This document shows, one piece after another, positions 57,068 through 64,000 of a DNA stretch of 64,000 nt. The translations under genes and the position numbers were made by a program. The notes beneath the pieces are model-generated. The model searched no databases. It saw nothing but the letters and a program-made list of their open reading frames with translations, and was not told where the DNA came from. Every line of letters starts with the position of its first letter. Within the stretch, counting starts at the first letter, position 1. The DNA comes from Brevibacillus brevis (GTDB lineage: Bacteria > Bacillota > Bacilli > Brevibacillales > Brevibacillaceae). The DNA lies in NCBI RefSeq assembly GCF_900637055.1, contig NZ_LR134338.1, positions 2,118,001 through 2,182,000 of the forward strand, in the 5' to 3' direction.

Positions 57068-58546
57068 ATGTTTCTACGGGATCTGCTCATGCCTTTGTTG
57101 CCAGTAACGGTTTCGGGGGATGACAGCATGGAGATTACGGGTTTGACAGCAGACTCGCGCCAGGTAAAGCCCGGCTACTTGTTTGTCTGTCTGACTGGAT
57201 ATACCGTGGATGGACATACGTTCGCGGCCCAGGCGGTGAAGAATGGTGCCGTCGCCGTGTTATCCGAACAAGATCTGGACGTGCCAGCGACTATTGTCAA
57301 AGTACCGGATACCCGGCGGGCAATGGCTATGCTGGCTGATCGTATTTTCGGATCTCCTACGAAAGAAGTAAAAGTCATCGGCGTAACGGGGACAAATGGA
57401 AAGACGACCACTACGCATCTGATCGACAAAATTTTGCGCGATCAAAGCAAGCAAACAGGCTTAATCGGAACGATCCATATGAGAATTGGGGACGTAACGG
57501 AGGAAGTCAAAAATACGACTCCGGATGCCATAGATTTGCAAAGAAGCTTTCGTCGCATGTGCGATGTAAACACAGACTATGCGATTATTGAGGTTTCCTC
57601 TCATGCGCTGGAGCTGGGAAGAGTCCGCGGTTGCGAAATCCATACAGCGGTTTTCACCAACCTGACGCAGGATCACCTCGACTATCATAAAACGATGGAA
57701 AACTATCGCTACGCCAAATCATTGTTGTTTTCCCAGCTGGGCAACAGCTATGACGCAGACCGTCTAAAAACGGCTGTACTGAATGCGGATGATGAGGCGT
57801 CTGAATTATATGCTACCGTTACACCGGCGCGAGTCATTACATACGGCATCGATCAGCCAGCAGATGTAAGGGCAAAGCAAATCGAAATCACAAGTAAAGG
57901 TACTTCTTTTACAGTCGAAAGCTTCGCTGGTAGTGCGCGTCTGAACTTGAAGCTGATGGGAAAGTTCAATGTGTATAACGCATTGGCAGCCATCGCGGTT
58001 ACACTCGCAGAAGGTATTCCACTAGAAGAGATCAAAGCGAGTCTGGAAGAGGTGGCAGGCGTAAATGGGCGATTTGAAGCAGTGGATGCTGGTCAGCCGT
58101 TTGCGGTACTCGTCGACTACTCCCACACGCCAGACAGCTTGGAAAATGCATTAATAACCGTCAAGGAATTTGCCCGTGGCAACGTATTTTGCATCGTTGG
58201 TTGCGGAGGCGACAGGGATCGAACGAAACGCCCAATCATGGCGCAAATTGCAACGAAATATGCTGATCTGACCGTCTTAACATCAGATAACCCGCGCTCG
58301 GAGGAGCCGCAGGCGATTCTCGATGACATGCTGGCTGGCTTGTCGGAAGTGGCACCTGATCGTTATGCGGCACTGACTGACCGACGTGAAGCAATTGCGC
58401 ATGCAGTTTCGCTTGCGAAGCCGGACGATGTGATCTTGATCGCCGGAAAAGGACACGAAACGTATCAAATTGTGAAAGACCAGGTGTTGCCCTTCGATGA
58501 CCGTGAAGTTGCGCGCGAAGCGATTGCCCGGTACAACCAAGAATAG
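57068..58546 (+). CDS. murE: UDP-MurNAc-L-Ala-D-Glu:meso-DAP ligase MurE
   Basis: This 492-residue Mur ligase has TGLTADSRQVKPGYLFV, the P-loop TGTNGKTTT (107-115), IEVSSHALELGRVRG, LTQDHLDYH and the meso-DAP selective motif DNPRSE (DNPR). It adds meso-diaminopimelate to the UDP-MurNAc dipeptide. The start at 57068 aligns with B. subtilis MurE and has GGGGTG upstream; an ATG at 57020 gives 16 extra residues without support. Confidence 0.93.
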   Translation: MFLRDLLMPLLPVTVSGDDSMEITGLTADSRQVKPGYLFVCLTGYTVDGHTFAAQAVKNGAVAVLSEQDLDVPATIVKVPDTRRAMAMLADRIFGSPTKEVKVIGVTGTNGKTTTTHLIDKILRDQSKQTGLIGTIHMRIGDVTEEVKNTTPDAIDLQRSFRRMCDVNTDYAIIEVSSHALELGRVRGCEIHTAVFTNLTQDHLDYHKTMENYRYAKSLLFSQLGNSYDADRLKTAVLNADDEASELYATVTPARVITYGIDQPADVRAKQIEITSKGTSFTVESFAGSARLNLKLMGKFNVYNALAAIAVTLAEGIPLEEIKASLEEVAGVNGRFEAVDAGQPFAVLVDYSHTPDSLENALITVKEFARGNVFCIVGCGGDRDRTKRPIMAQIATKYADLTVLTSDNPRSEEPQAILDDMLAGLSEVAPDRYAALTDRREAIAHAVSLAKPDDVILIAGKGHETYQIVKDQVLPFDDREVAREAIARYNQE

Positions 58547-58588
58547 AACAGATGCCACACACTGCATCGAAAGAAAGGAGGCTCGGGC

Positions 58589-59560
58589 ATGTTCGTTGAC
58601 AACGTCCTAATCGTCACGATCGTCGCTGCGTTTCTCATCGCCGTACTCATTGGCCCATTGTTTATTCCCTTCCTTCGCCGCCTGAAATTTGGGCAGGCAA
58701 TTCGTGAGGAAGGACCGCAATCCCATTTTAAGAAGGCTGGAACTCCCACGATGGGAGGCACCATCATTCTTTTGGCACTCATATTTACCGTGTTGAAGTT
58801 TGCCAATGCGAAAATGGAAATTTACTTCCTGTTATTGGTGACTCTCGGATACGGTTTAATCGGCTTTTTGGATGATTTCATCAAAATCAGGAAAAAACGC
58901 AACCTCGGGTTAACCGCCAAACAGAAGTTTGCTGGTCAGATTGTCTTGGCAATCGGCGCATATATTTTGCTGCTCATGATGGGGCATGACACGTCCATCC
59001 ATCTGCCAGGTACACCGTGGAAGCTGGAGCTCGGCTATTTTTACTTCCCATTCCTGTTGTTCCTCTTGGTAGGAACAACGAATGCCGTTAACATCACAGA
59101 TGGATTGGATGGACTACTGGCAGGGACGGGAGCAATTGCTTTTGGTGCTTATGCGATCATCGCATGGTTTGGTCAAGATTATGACACCGCTATTTTTAGT
59201 GCGGCTGTTGTAGGTGCGGTACTTGGCTTCCTCGTCTTCAATGCACATCCGGCACGCGTGTTCATGGGTGATACGGGTTCACTCGGACTGGGGGGAGCCC
59301 TGGCGGGAATTGCAATCATGACCAAAACGGAATTGCTATTGGCTATTATCGGTGGGGTATTTGTTGTCGAGACGCTCTCTGTTATCATGCAGGTAGTCTC
59401 CTTTAAGACACGTGGAAAGCGTATTTTCCGTATGAGTCCCCTGCATCATCATTTTGAATTAACAGGCTGGTCAGAGTGGCGCGTGGTTGTCACCTTCTGG
59501 CTCGTCGGTATGTTCTTTGCTGGATTGGGTGTATACCTTGAGGTGGTGACAATCAGATGA
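58589..59560 (+). CDS. mraY: Phospho-MurNAc-pentapeptide transferase MraY
   Basis: This 323-residue membrane enzyme has about ten membrane segments, the family motifs [62 protein letters not shown] and [14 protein letters not shown]. It attaches the UDP-linked peptide to undecaprenyl phosphate to make lipid I. AAAGGAGG precedes the ATG; its stop overlaps the murD start. Confidence 0.95.
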   Translation: MFVDNVLIVTIVAAFLIAVLIGPLFIPFLRRLKFGQAIREEGPQSHFKKAGTPTMGGTIILLALIFTVLKFANAKMEIYFLLLVTLGYGLIGFLDDFIKIRKKRNLGLTAKQKFAGQIVLAIGAYILLLMMGHDTSIHLPGTPWKLELGYFYFPFLLFLLVGTTNAVNITDGLDGLLAGTGAIAFGAYAIIAWFGQDYDTAIFSAAVVGAVLGFLVFNAHPARVFMGDTGSLGLGGALAGIAIMTKTELLLAIIGGVFVVETLSVIMQVVSFKTRGKRIFRMSPLHHHFELTGWSEWRVVVTFWLVGMFFAGLGVYLEVVTIR

Positions 59561-60921
59561 TGCGTTTTCATAATAAGCATGTCGTCGTTATTGGTATGGC
59601 AAAGAGCGGTGTCGCAGTGGCAAAACTGCTACACCGCTTTGGTGCTCATGTCGTCGTAAATGATAAAAAGCCACGTGAAGAAGCAGTGGGTATAGAAGAG
59701 CTGGAATCGTTGGGGATACCGGTCATTTGCGGCTACCACCCCGATGATCTCATTCATGAAGGCGTATCCCTTGTGGTCAAAAATCCGGGGATTCCGTATG
59801 AAGCAGCACCCGTCAAGCAGGCGCAGGCATTAGGTATTCCTGTTGTGACGGAGGTGGAGCTGGCCTCCCAGATTGCCAAGGCACCGATTATCGGCATTAC
59901 AGGCTCCAATGGCAAGACCACCACTACTACACTCGTCGGACTGATTTTCAAAGAAGCGGGTCTGGATGCGAAAGTAGGAGGCAACATTGGTACCGTGTTG
60001 TGCGGCCTGGCTGAGGAAGCTGGTCCCGACGAATGGCTCGTTGCCGAATTGAGTAGCTTCCAGTTGATGGGGACACGGGAATTCCGCCCGCATATCGGTG
60101 TTTTGCTCAATCTGTATCCTGCTCATTTGGATTACCATCACACAATGGAAGAGTATTTGGCAGCCAAACTGAAAATGTTTGCCAACCAAACCGCAGATGA
60201 CGCAGCTATTTTGCCATATGACCAACCAGAGATTGTAGAAAAATGCAAAGACCTCCCCGCAGCCATCTACTACTTTAGCAAGAGTCAAGAGGTGCCAAAG
60301 GGAGCTTTTGTCAAGGATGGTTTGATTCTGTTTGCGGATGGGAATGGGAATACAGAGCCAATCGTTGCGATAGCGGATATTACCGTTCCTCATCTGGACA
60401 ACGCACTGGCAGCGATTCTTGTTGCGAAGCTCGCGGGAGCGGACAAGCAATCAATTATACAAGTTCTTACTACTTTCCCAGGGGTAGAGCACCGGATGGA
60501 GTTCGTGGATTCGATTCGCGGTGTCAAATACTTCAATGATTCAAAAGCAACGAACCCGGAAGCGGCATCGCGCGCCTTGCAAGCATGCAAGGAGCCGGTC
60601 GTATGGATTTGCGGCGGGCTGGATCGTGGTGTTGACTTTCGGGAACTGCTGCCTGTGATCCAAGGCCGGGTAAAAGCAGTCATCGCTCTCGGGCAAACGG
60701 CTCCGATTTTACTGGAACGTGCTCAGGAAGCAGGGATTAATGAGCGTATCCATGTCGATACTGTGGAAAAAGCCGTTCTTGCTGCTTCCCAGTTGGCCGA
60801 ATCAGGTGATGTGGTCTTACTGAGCCCTGCTTGTGCGAGTTGGGACATGTTTCCTTCGTTTGAGACAAGGGGGAGCATGTTTAAGGACGGCGTGCATAGA
60901 CTTAAAACAAGCCTAGCATAA
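59557..60921 (+). CDS. murD: UDP-MurNAc-L-Ala:D-Glu ligase MurD
   Basis: This 454-residue ligase has [27 protein letters not shown], the P-loop [42 protein letters not shown], and [18 protein letters not shown]. It adds D-glutamate to UDP-MurNAc-L-Ala. It overlaps mraY by 4 bases with GAGGTGGTGA as the site. Two adjacent ATGs (59557, 59560) are both possible. Confidence 0.94.
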   Translation: MMRFHNKHVVVIGMAKSGVAVAKLLHRFGAHVVVNDKKPREEAVGIEELESLGIPVICGYHPDDLIHEGVSLVVKNPGIPYEAAPVKQAQALGIPVVTEVELASQIAKAPIIGITGSNGKTTTTTLVGLIFKEAGLDAKVGGNIGTVLCGLAEEAGPDEWLVAELSSFQLMGTREFRPHIGVLLNLYPAHLDYHHTMEEYLAAKLKMFANQTADDAAILPYDQPEIVEKCKDLPAAIYYFSKSQEVPKGAFVKDGLILFADGNGNTEPIVAIADITVPHLDNALAAILVAKLAGADKQSIIQVLTTFPGVEHRMEFVDSIRGVKYFNDSKATNPEAASRALQACKEPVVWICGGLDRGVDFRELLPVIQGRVKAVIALGQTAPILLERAQEAGINERIHVDTVEKAVLAASQLAESGDVVLLSPACASWDMFPSFETRGSMFKDGVHRLKTSLA

Positions 60922-60987
60922 CGTCCCACTGGTACAATCAAGAATATGACAAAAGCGGGACGGCATGAGAAAGGATGACCTGGCACA

Positions 60988-62082
60988 ATGAGCAAGGTAC
61001 GCTCTGCCCCCGACTTCGTAATTATTTTTGCAACACTTTTTTTATTGGGAATTGGCATCGTGATGGTGTACAGCGCCAGCGCGATCGTGGCACAAAAGCC
61101 GCCGTTTTCTGATCCGTATTTTTTCGCCAAGCGGCAACTGATCTTCGCACTGTTAGGGATTACATCCATGTACATTACGATGAATATCGACTACTGGGTG
61201 TGGAAGCAATGGGCCAAGCCAGGGTATTTGGTGAGCATCGGTCTGTTGATTTTGGTTCTGATCATCGGGATCGAAGTAAATGGCTCGAAAAGCTGGCTTG
61301 GTTTTGGAGCCTTTGGAATTCAACCAGGTGAATTTGCAAAGCTTGGCGTCGTTGCATTCCTGGCGAAGTGGCTCTCCGATAATCAGAAGCAAATTGTCTT
61401 GTTCCGAAAAGGTCTTATGCCTGCCTTGGGAATCCCGGTTCTGTGTTTTGGCTTGATCATGCTGCAACCGGATTTGGGCACAGGGACAGTTTTGATGGGA
61501 ACGGCTGTCGTCATGATTTTTGCGTCAGGTGCGCGGATCAGTCATTTTGTCGGGTTGGGAATGATCGGCGTTGTTGGCTTCATCGGCTTGGTTTTGTCAG
61601 CACCTTACCGAATCAAAAGGATTACGTCCTTCCTCGATCCGTGGTCTGACCCGCTCAATACCGGCTATCAGATCATCCAATCCCTTTACGCAATAGGTCC
61701 CGGCGGTTTGTTGGGGCTTGGCCTTGGACAAAGCAGACAGAAGCATCTGTACTTGCCTGAGCCTTACAATGATTTTATTTTCTCAATCGTCGCGGAGGAG
61801 TTGGGCTTCATCGGAGGCACACTCATTCTCCTGCTTTTTCTCCTCTTGTTGTGGAGGGGAATGCGGACGGCGATTACGGCTCCAGATTTGTTCGGAAGCC
61901 TGCTTGCGCTAGGAATCATTGGCATGATTGCCATCCAGGTAGTCATCAATATCGGTGTTGTGACTGGGATGTTTCCCGTGACAGGAATCACGTTGCCGTT
62001 CTTAAGCTACGGTGGTTCATCATTGACACTGATGCTCACTGGTGTTGGCGTCTTGTTGAACATCTCGCGTTTTTCTCGATAA
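60988..62082 (+). CDS. spoVE: SEDS-family glycosyltransferase SpoVE/FtsW
   Basis: This 364-residue SEDS protein has about ten membrane segments and the motifs VNGSKSWLGFGAFGIQPGEF, LQPDLGTGTVLMGTAVVMIF, DPLNTGYQIIQSLYAIGPGG, EPYNDFIFSIVAEELGFIGG, and PFLSYGGSSLTL. Position after murD and spoVD in the cluster favours SpoVE, the spore cortex partner of SpoVD; FtsW-like activity for division cannot be excluded. AAAGGA lies before the ATG. TACAAT (60933) in the gap is a possible -10. Confidence 0.9.
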   Translation: MSKVRSAPDFVIIFATLFLLGIGIVMVYSASAIVAQKPPFSDPYFFAKRQLIFALLGITSMYITMNIDYWVWKQWAKPGYLVSIGLLILVLIIGIEVNGSKSWLGFGAFGIQPGEFAKLGVVAFLAKWLSDNQKQIVLFRKGLMPALGIPVLCFGLIMLQPDLGTGTVLMGTAVVMIFASGARISHFVGLGMIGVVGFIGLVLSAPYRIKRITSFLDPWSDPLNTGYQIIQSLYAIGPGGLLGLGLGQSRQKHLYLPEPYNDFIFSIVAEELGFIGGTLILLLFLLLLWRGMRTAITAPDLFGSLLALGIIGMIAIQVVINIGVVTGMFPVTGITLPFLSYGGSSLTLMLTGVGVLLNISRFSR

Positions 62083-62161
62083 TAGAAACCTCAAAAGGAG
62101 TACGCAATAAGCAAGTAAATCAGCCTATTGCTACTCCTTCTCAAAAAAAGGGTGTGAACGT

Positions 62162-63265
62162 ATGCGTTTCGTCTTAACAGGCGGTGGCACAGGTGGACAT
62201 ATTTATCCGGCGCTTGCGGTGGCGAGGGAAGTTTCCCGCCAAAATCCGCAGGCTGCCTTTTTGTATATTGGCAGTAAAAAAGGTTTGGAAGCAGGTTTGG
62301 TTCCGAGATCAAATATTCCTTTCCAGTCCGTAGAAATTAGCGGATTGAAACGCAAGCTGTCGTTGGACAACCTGAAGACTTTATGGAAATTCGTCCGAGC
62401 AGTTGGCGATGCCAAGAAAATGCTGCGCGAGTTCAAACCCGATGTCGTAATTGGGACGGGTGGCTACGTATGTGGTCCAGTCGTATATGCTGCTTCGCGA
62501 TTGGGAATTCCGACTCTCATTCATGAGCAAAATGTAGTGCCGGGCTTGACCAACAAGTTTCTTTCTCGCTCAGCTACACGGGTGGCCGTTTCGTTCAAAG
62601 AATCGCTTGCCCATTTTCCCCCGTCCAAAACGGTGCTAACCGGAAATCCGCGTGCAACGGAAGTCATGCACGGTAATGCAGAGGCGGGTCGCAGCTTTTT
62701 GGGCGTGGACAACAACAAAAAAATCGTGCTGATCTTTGGTGGCAGCAGGGGAGCGCGCGCAATAAATGAGGCGGTGCTTTCCGTTGTTACGCAGTTGGGC
62801 AAATATGCCGATACTCATTTTGTATATGTGACGGGCGACGTTCATTTTGAAACGATTTCGGCACAGCTTCGCGAACTGGGAACACTTCCAAGTAACATTT
62901 CTGTGCTTCCTTTCGTCCATAATATGCCGGATGTTTTGGCAGCGACGCATGTGCTGGTTGGTCGCGCAGGAGCATCTACCTTGGCAGAAATAACAGCACT
63001 CGGTGTGCCTTCGATCTTGATTCCGTCCCCATATGTCACGAACAACCATCAAGAGAAAAATGCAAGGGGATTGGAACGCGCAGGGGCAGCTCATGTCATC
63101 GTAGAGCGGGAGCTTACCGGAGAGAGCCTGCTACTTTCCTTGGAAAATATCCTTGCCAATCCAGCAAAATGGGAAGAGATGAAAAACAGCTCTCTTTCCT
63201 TGGGGATGCCGCAAGCTGCGACGGAGATTGTCCGTCAATTAGGTGCGATTACACGAAAAAAATGA
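62162..63265 (+). CDS. murG: UDP-GlcNAc:lipid I N-acetylglucosaminyltransferase MurG
   Basis: This 367-residue GT-B enzyme has the N-terminal TGGGTGGHIYPALAVA loop, GTGGYVCGPVVYAASRLGIP, HEQNVVPGLTNKFLSR, LIFGGSRGARAINEAV and the C-terminal VGRAGASTLAEITALGVPSI with PSPYVTNNHQEKNA. It makes lipid II at the inner face of the membrane. AAGGGTG precedes the ATG. Confidence 0.95.
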   Translation: MRFVLTGGGTGGHIYPALAVAREVSRQNPQAAFLYIGSKKGLEAGLVPRSNIPFQSVEISGLKRKLSLDNLKTLWKFVRAVGDAKKMLREFKPDVVIGTGGYVCGPVVYAASRLGIPTLIHEQNVVPGLTNKFLSRSATRVAVSFKESLAHFPPSKTVLTGNPRATEVMHGNAEAGRSFLGVDNNKKIVLIFGGSRGARAINEAVLSVVTQLGKYADTHFVYVTGDVHFETISAQLRELGTLPSNISVLPFVHNMPDVLAATHVLVGRAGASTLAEITALGVPSILIPSPYVTNNHQEKNARGLERAGAAHVIVERELTGESLLLSLENILANPAKWEEMKNSSLSLGMPQAATEIVRQLGAITRKK

Positions 63266-63329
63266 TCAGATGGGCGATTGTCACGCCGATCTGGGCGAAC
63301 GCATAGTATGGAGCAAACACGTGAGAAGA

Positions 63330-63344
63330 CTAGGTCCGACCTAG
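63330..63344. promoter_or_regulatory. Palindrome upstream of murB
   Basis: CTAGGTC-C-GACCTAG has perfect 7-bp arms; it lies 10 bases before the murB ribosome-binding site. It could be an operator or a small hairpin. Confidence 0.4.
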
Positions 63345-63367
63345 CAAACGTATCAGGAGGTTCACAA

Positions 63368-64000
63368 ATGAAAATGATCGCAGATGAACTCATGCAAGCA
63401 GGAATCGAAAAAGTGTGGACCGATGAACCCCTTGCTAATCATACAACGTGGCGGATCGGGGGTCCTGCTGATTTGTTAATCCAACCCAAGGATAAAGCAT
63501 CCTTGCAAAAAGCCTTGCAGATCATCCATCGTCATGAAATTCCTTGGAGTGTAATCGGGCGCGGTTCAAACCTTCTGGTGAGGGACAGAGGGATACGTGG
63601 AGCCGTGCTTAAAGTGGCCGAGGGCTTGAGCCACTGTGAGTTCAGGGGCGAAGAGGTGTGTGTGGGTGCCGGATATTCCATGATCCGCCTGGCGGTGGAG
63701 ACAGGCAAGATGGGATTAACAGGTATGGAGTTTGCAGGAGGGATTCCTGGTACGGTAGGCGGCGCCGTCTATATGAATGCGGGGGCACACGGATCTGATC
63801 TTTCACGTATTCTTATTGATGCCGAGATCCTTTTCGAAAACGGCGAAAGTAAAGTGTTGAGTAACGAGGAACTGAGCTTTAGTTATCGAACTTCTCTTTT
63901 GCAAAAGCAAAAAGGGATCGTGCTAGAGGCCCGTTTTCAATTGAGGACGGGCGACCGCAAGGAGATTGCGGCCACGCTCGCTGCCAATAAGGAACGACGG
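63368..64000 (+). CDS. murB: UDP-N-acetylenolpyruvoylglucosamine reductase MurB (partial)
   Basis: The first 211 residues are visible before the window ends. They show the FAD-binding type II MurB pattern: PLANHTTWRIGGPADLLIQP, IPWSVIGRGSNLLVRDRGIR, CVGAGYSMIRLAVETGKMGL, GMEFAGGIPGTVGGAVYMNA and GAHG, and the FSYRTSLLQK segment. It reduces the enolpyruvyl group to form UDP-MurNAc. AGGAGG precedes the ATG. It is the last visible gene of the cluster and its C terminus lies outside the window. Confidence 0.92.
   Translation, partial: MKMIADELMQAGIEKVWTDEPLANHTTWRIGGPADLLIQPKDKASLQKALQIIHRHEIPWSVIGRGSNLLVRDRGIRGAVLKVAEGLSHCEFRGEEVCVGAGYSMIRLAVETGKMGLTGMEFAGGIPGTVGGAVYMNAGAHGSDLSRILIDAEILFENGESKVLSNEELSFSYRTSLLQKQKGIVLEARFQLRTGDRKEIAATLAANKERR

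Noticed and set aside
1..64000. CRISPR arrays, tRNA/rRNA genes, prophage or transposase genes
   Set aside because: No regularly spaced repeats, no tRNA-like cloverleaf with CCA or TTCGA arm, no rRNA, and no integrase or transposase motifs were seen in reading the window.

Overview
The window reads as a chromosomal segment of an endospore-forming Bacillota of the Brevibacillus type. The reasons are a strong AGGAGG ribosome-binding bias with many TTG/GTG starts, SpoVD/SpoVE/RsfA/YlaJ/YlbP sporulation genes, bacillithiol synthesis (BshC), an SR1P peptide, an S-layer-homology protein, an S-box met operon, and gene order close to the B. subtilis yla, yqg, ylb and mra/mur regions. There are no rRNA or tRNA genes, no complete insertion sequences, no prophage and no CRISPR array.

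Layout. 1-13.2 kb is mixed: a truncated unknown gene, a ScoC/MarR-like regulator, a DUF3055 protein, an alpha/beta hydrolase, the tiny SR1P gene, a secreted 14-repeat beta-propeller protein, an unusual dihydroorotate-dehydrogenase-like/8-TM fusion, SpeA arginine decarboxylase, a nitronate monooxygenase, YktB, two unrecognised and possibly related proteins, and a GNAT enzyme. 13.4-25.5 kb holds SpeD behind a structured leader, the yla-like block (typA, gpx, ylaH, ylaJ-type lipoproteins, ylaK/PhoH), a secreted acidic-tailed protein, and the SAM-riboswitch metI-metC operon. It ends with a free-standing structured RNA that starts at a near-perfect sigma-G promoter. 25.5-36.3 kb includes DinB, yqgX, CapA, MidA-type methyltransferase, yqgY, a SufR-like four-cysteine regulator, a MITE-like folded repeat, mgsR, rsfA/ylbO and ylbP. 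36.6-41.5 kb is a five-gene leucine/branched acyl-CoA degradation operon (yngH-yngHB-yngG-yngF-yngE order) behind a cre-like site. 41.7-50.3 kb has panE, a DUF3397 protein, an XRE-cupin regulator, bshC, an SLH protein, a divergent exporter/LysR pair and ahcY. 50.4 kb to the end is the division and cell-wall cluster mraZ-rsmH-ftsL-pbpB-spoVD-murE-mraY-murD-spoVE-murG-murB (murB cut by the window edge).

How it works together: polyamine synthesis (SpeA, SpeD), the methionine/SAM cycle (S-box metI-metC, AhcY, SpeD) and spore/cell-wall assembly dominate. Several genes (speD, the unknown gene at 11.9 kb, spoVD) have intergenic inverted repeats that could hide their Shine-Dalgarno sequences, which suggests control of translation in the leader.

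The best candidates for something undescribed are the sigma-G-linked structured RNA (25.29-25.52 kb), the degenerate DHODH plus duplicated 4-TM fusion (4.6-6.5 kb), the structured leader at 11.69-11.88 kb with its unknown gene, and the hairpin that masks the spoVD ribosome-binding site. All assignments come from reading motifs and recalled family features. No database search was run.
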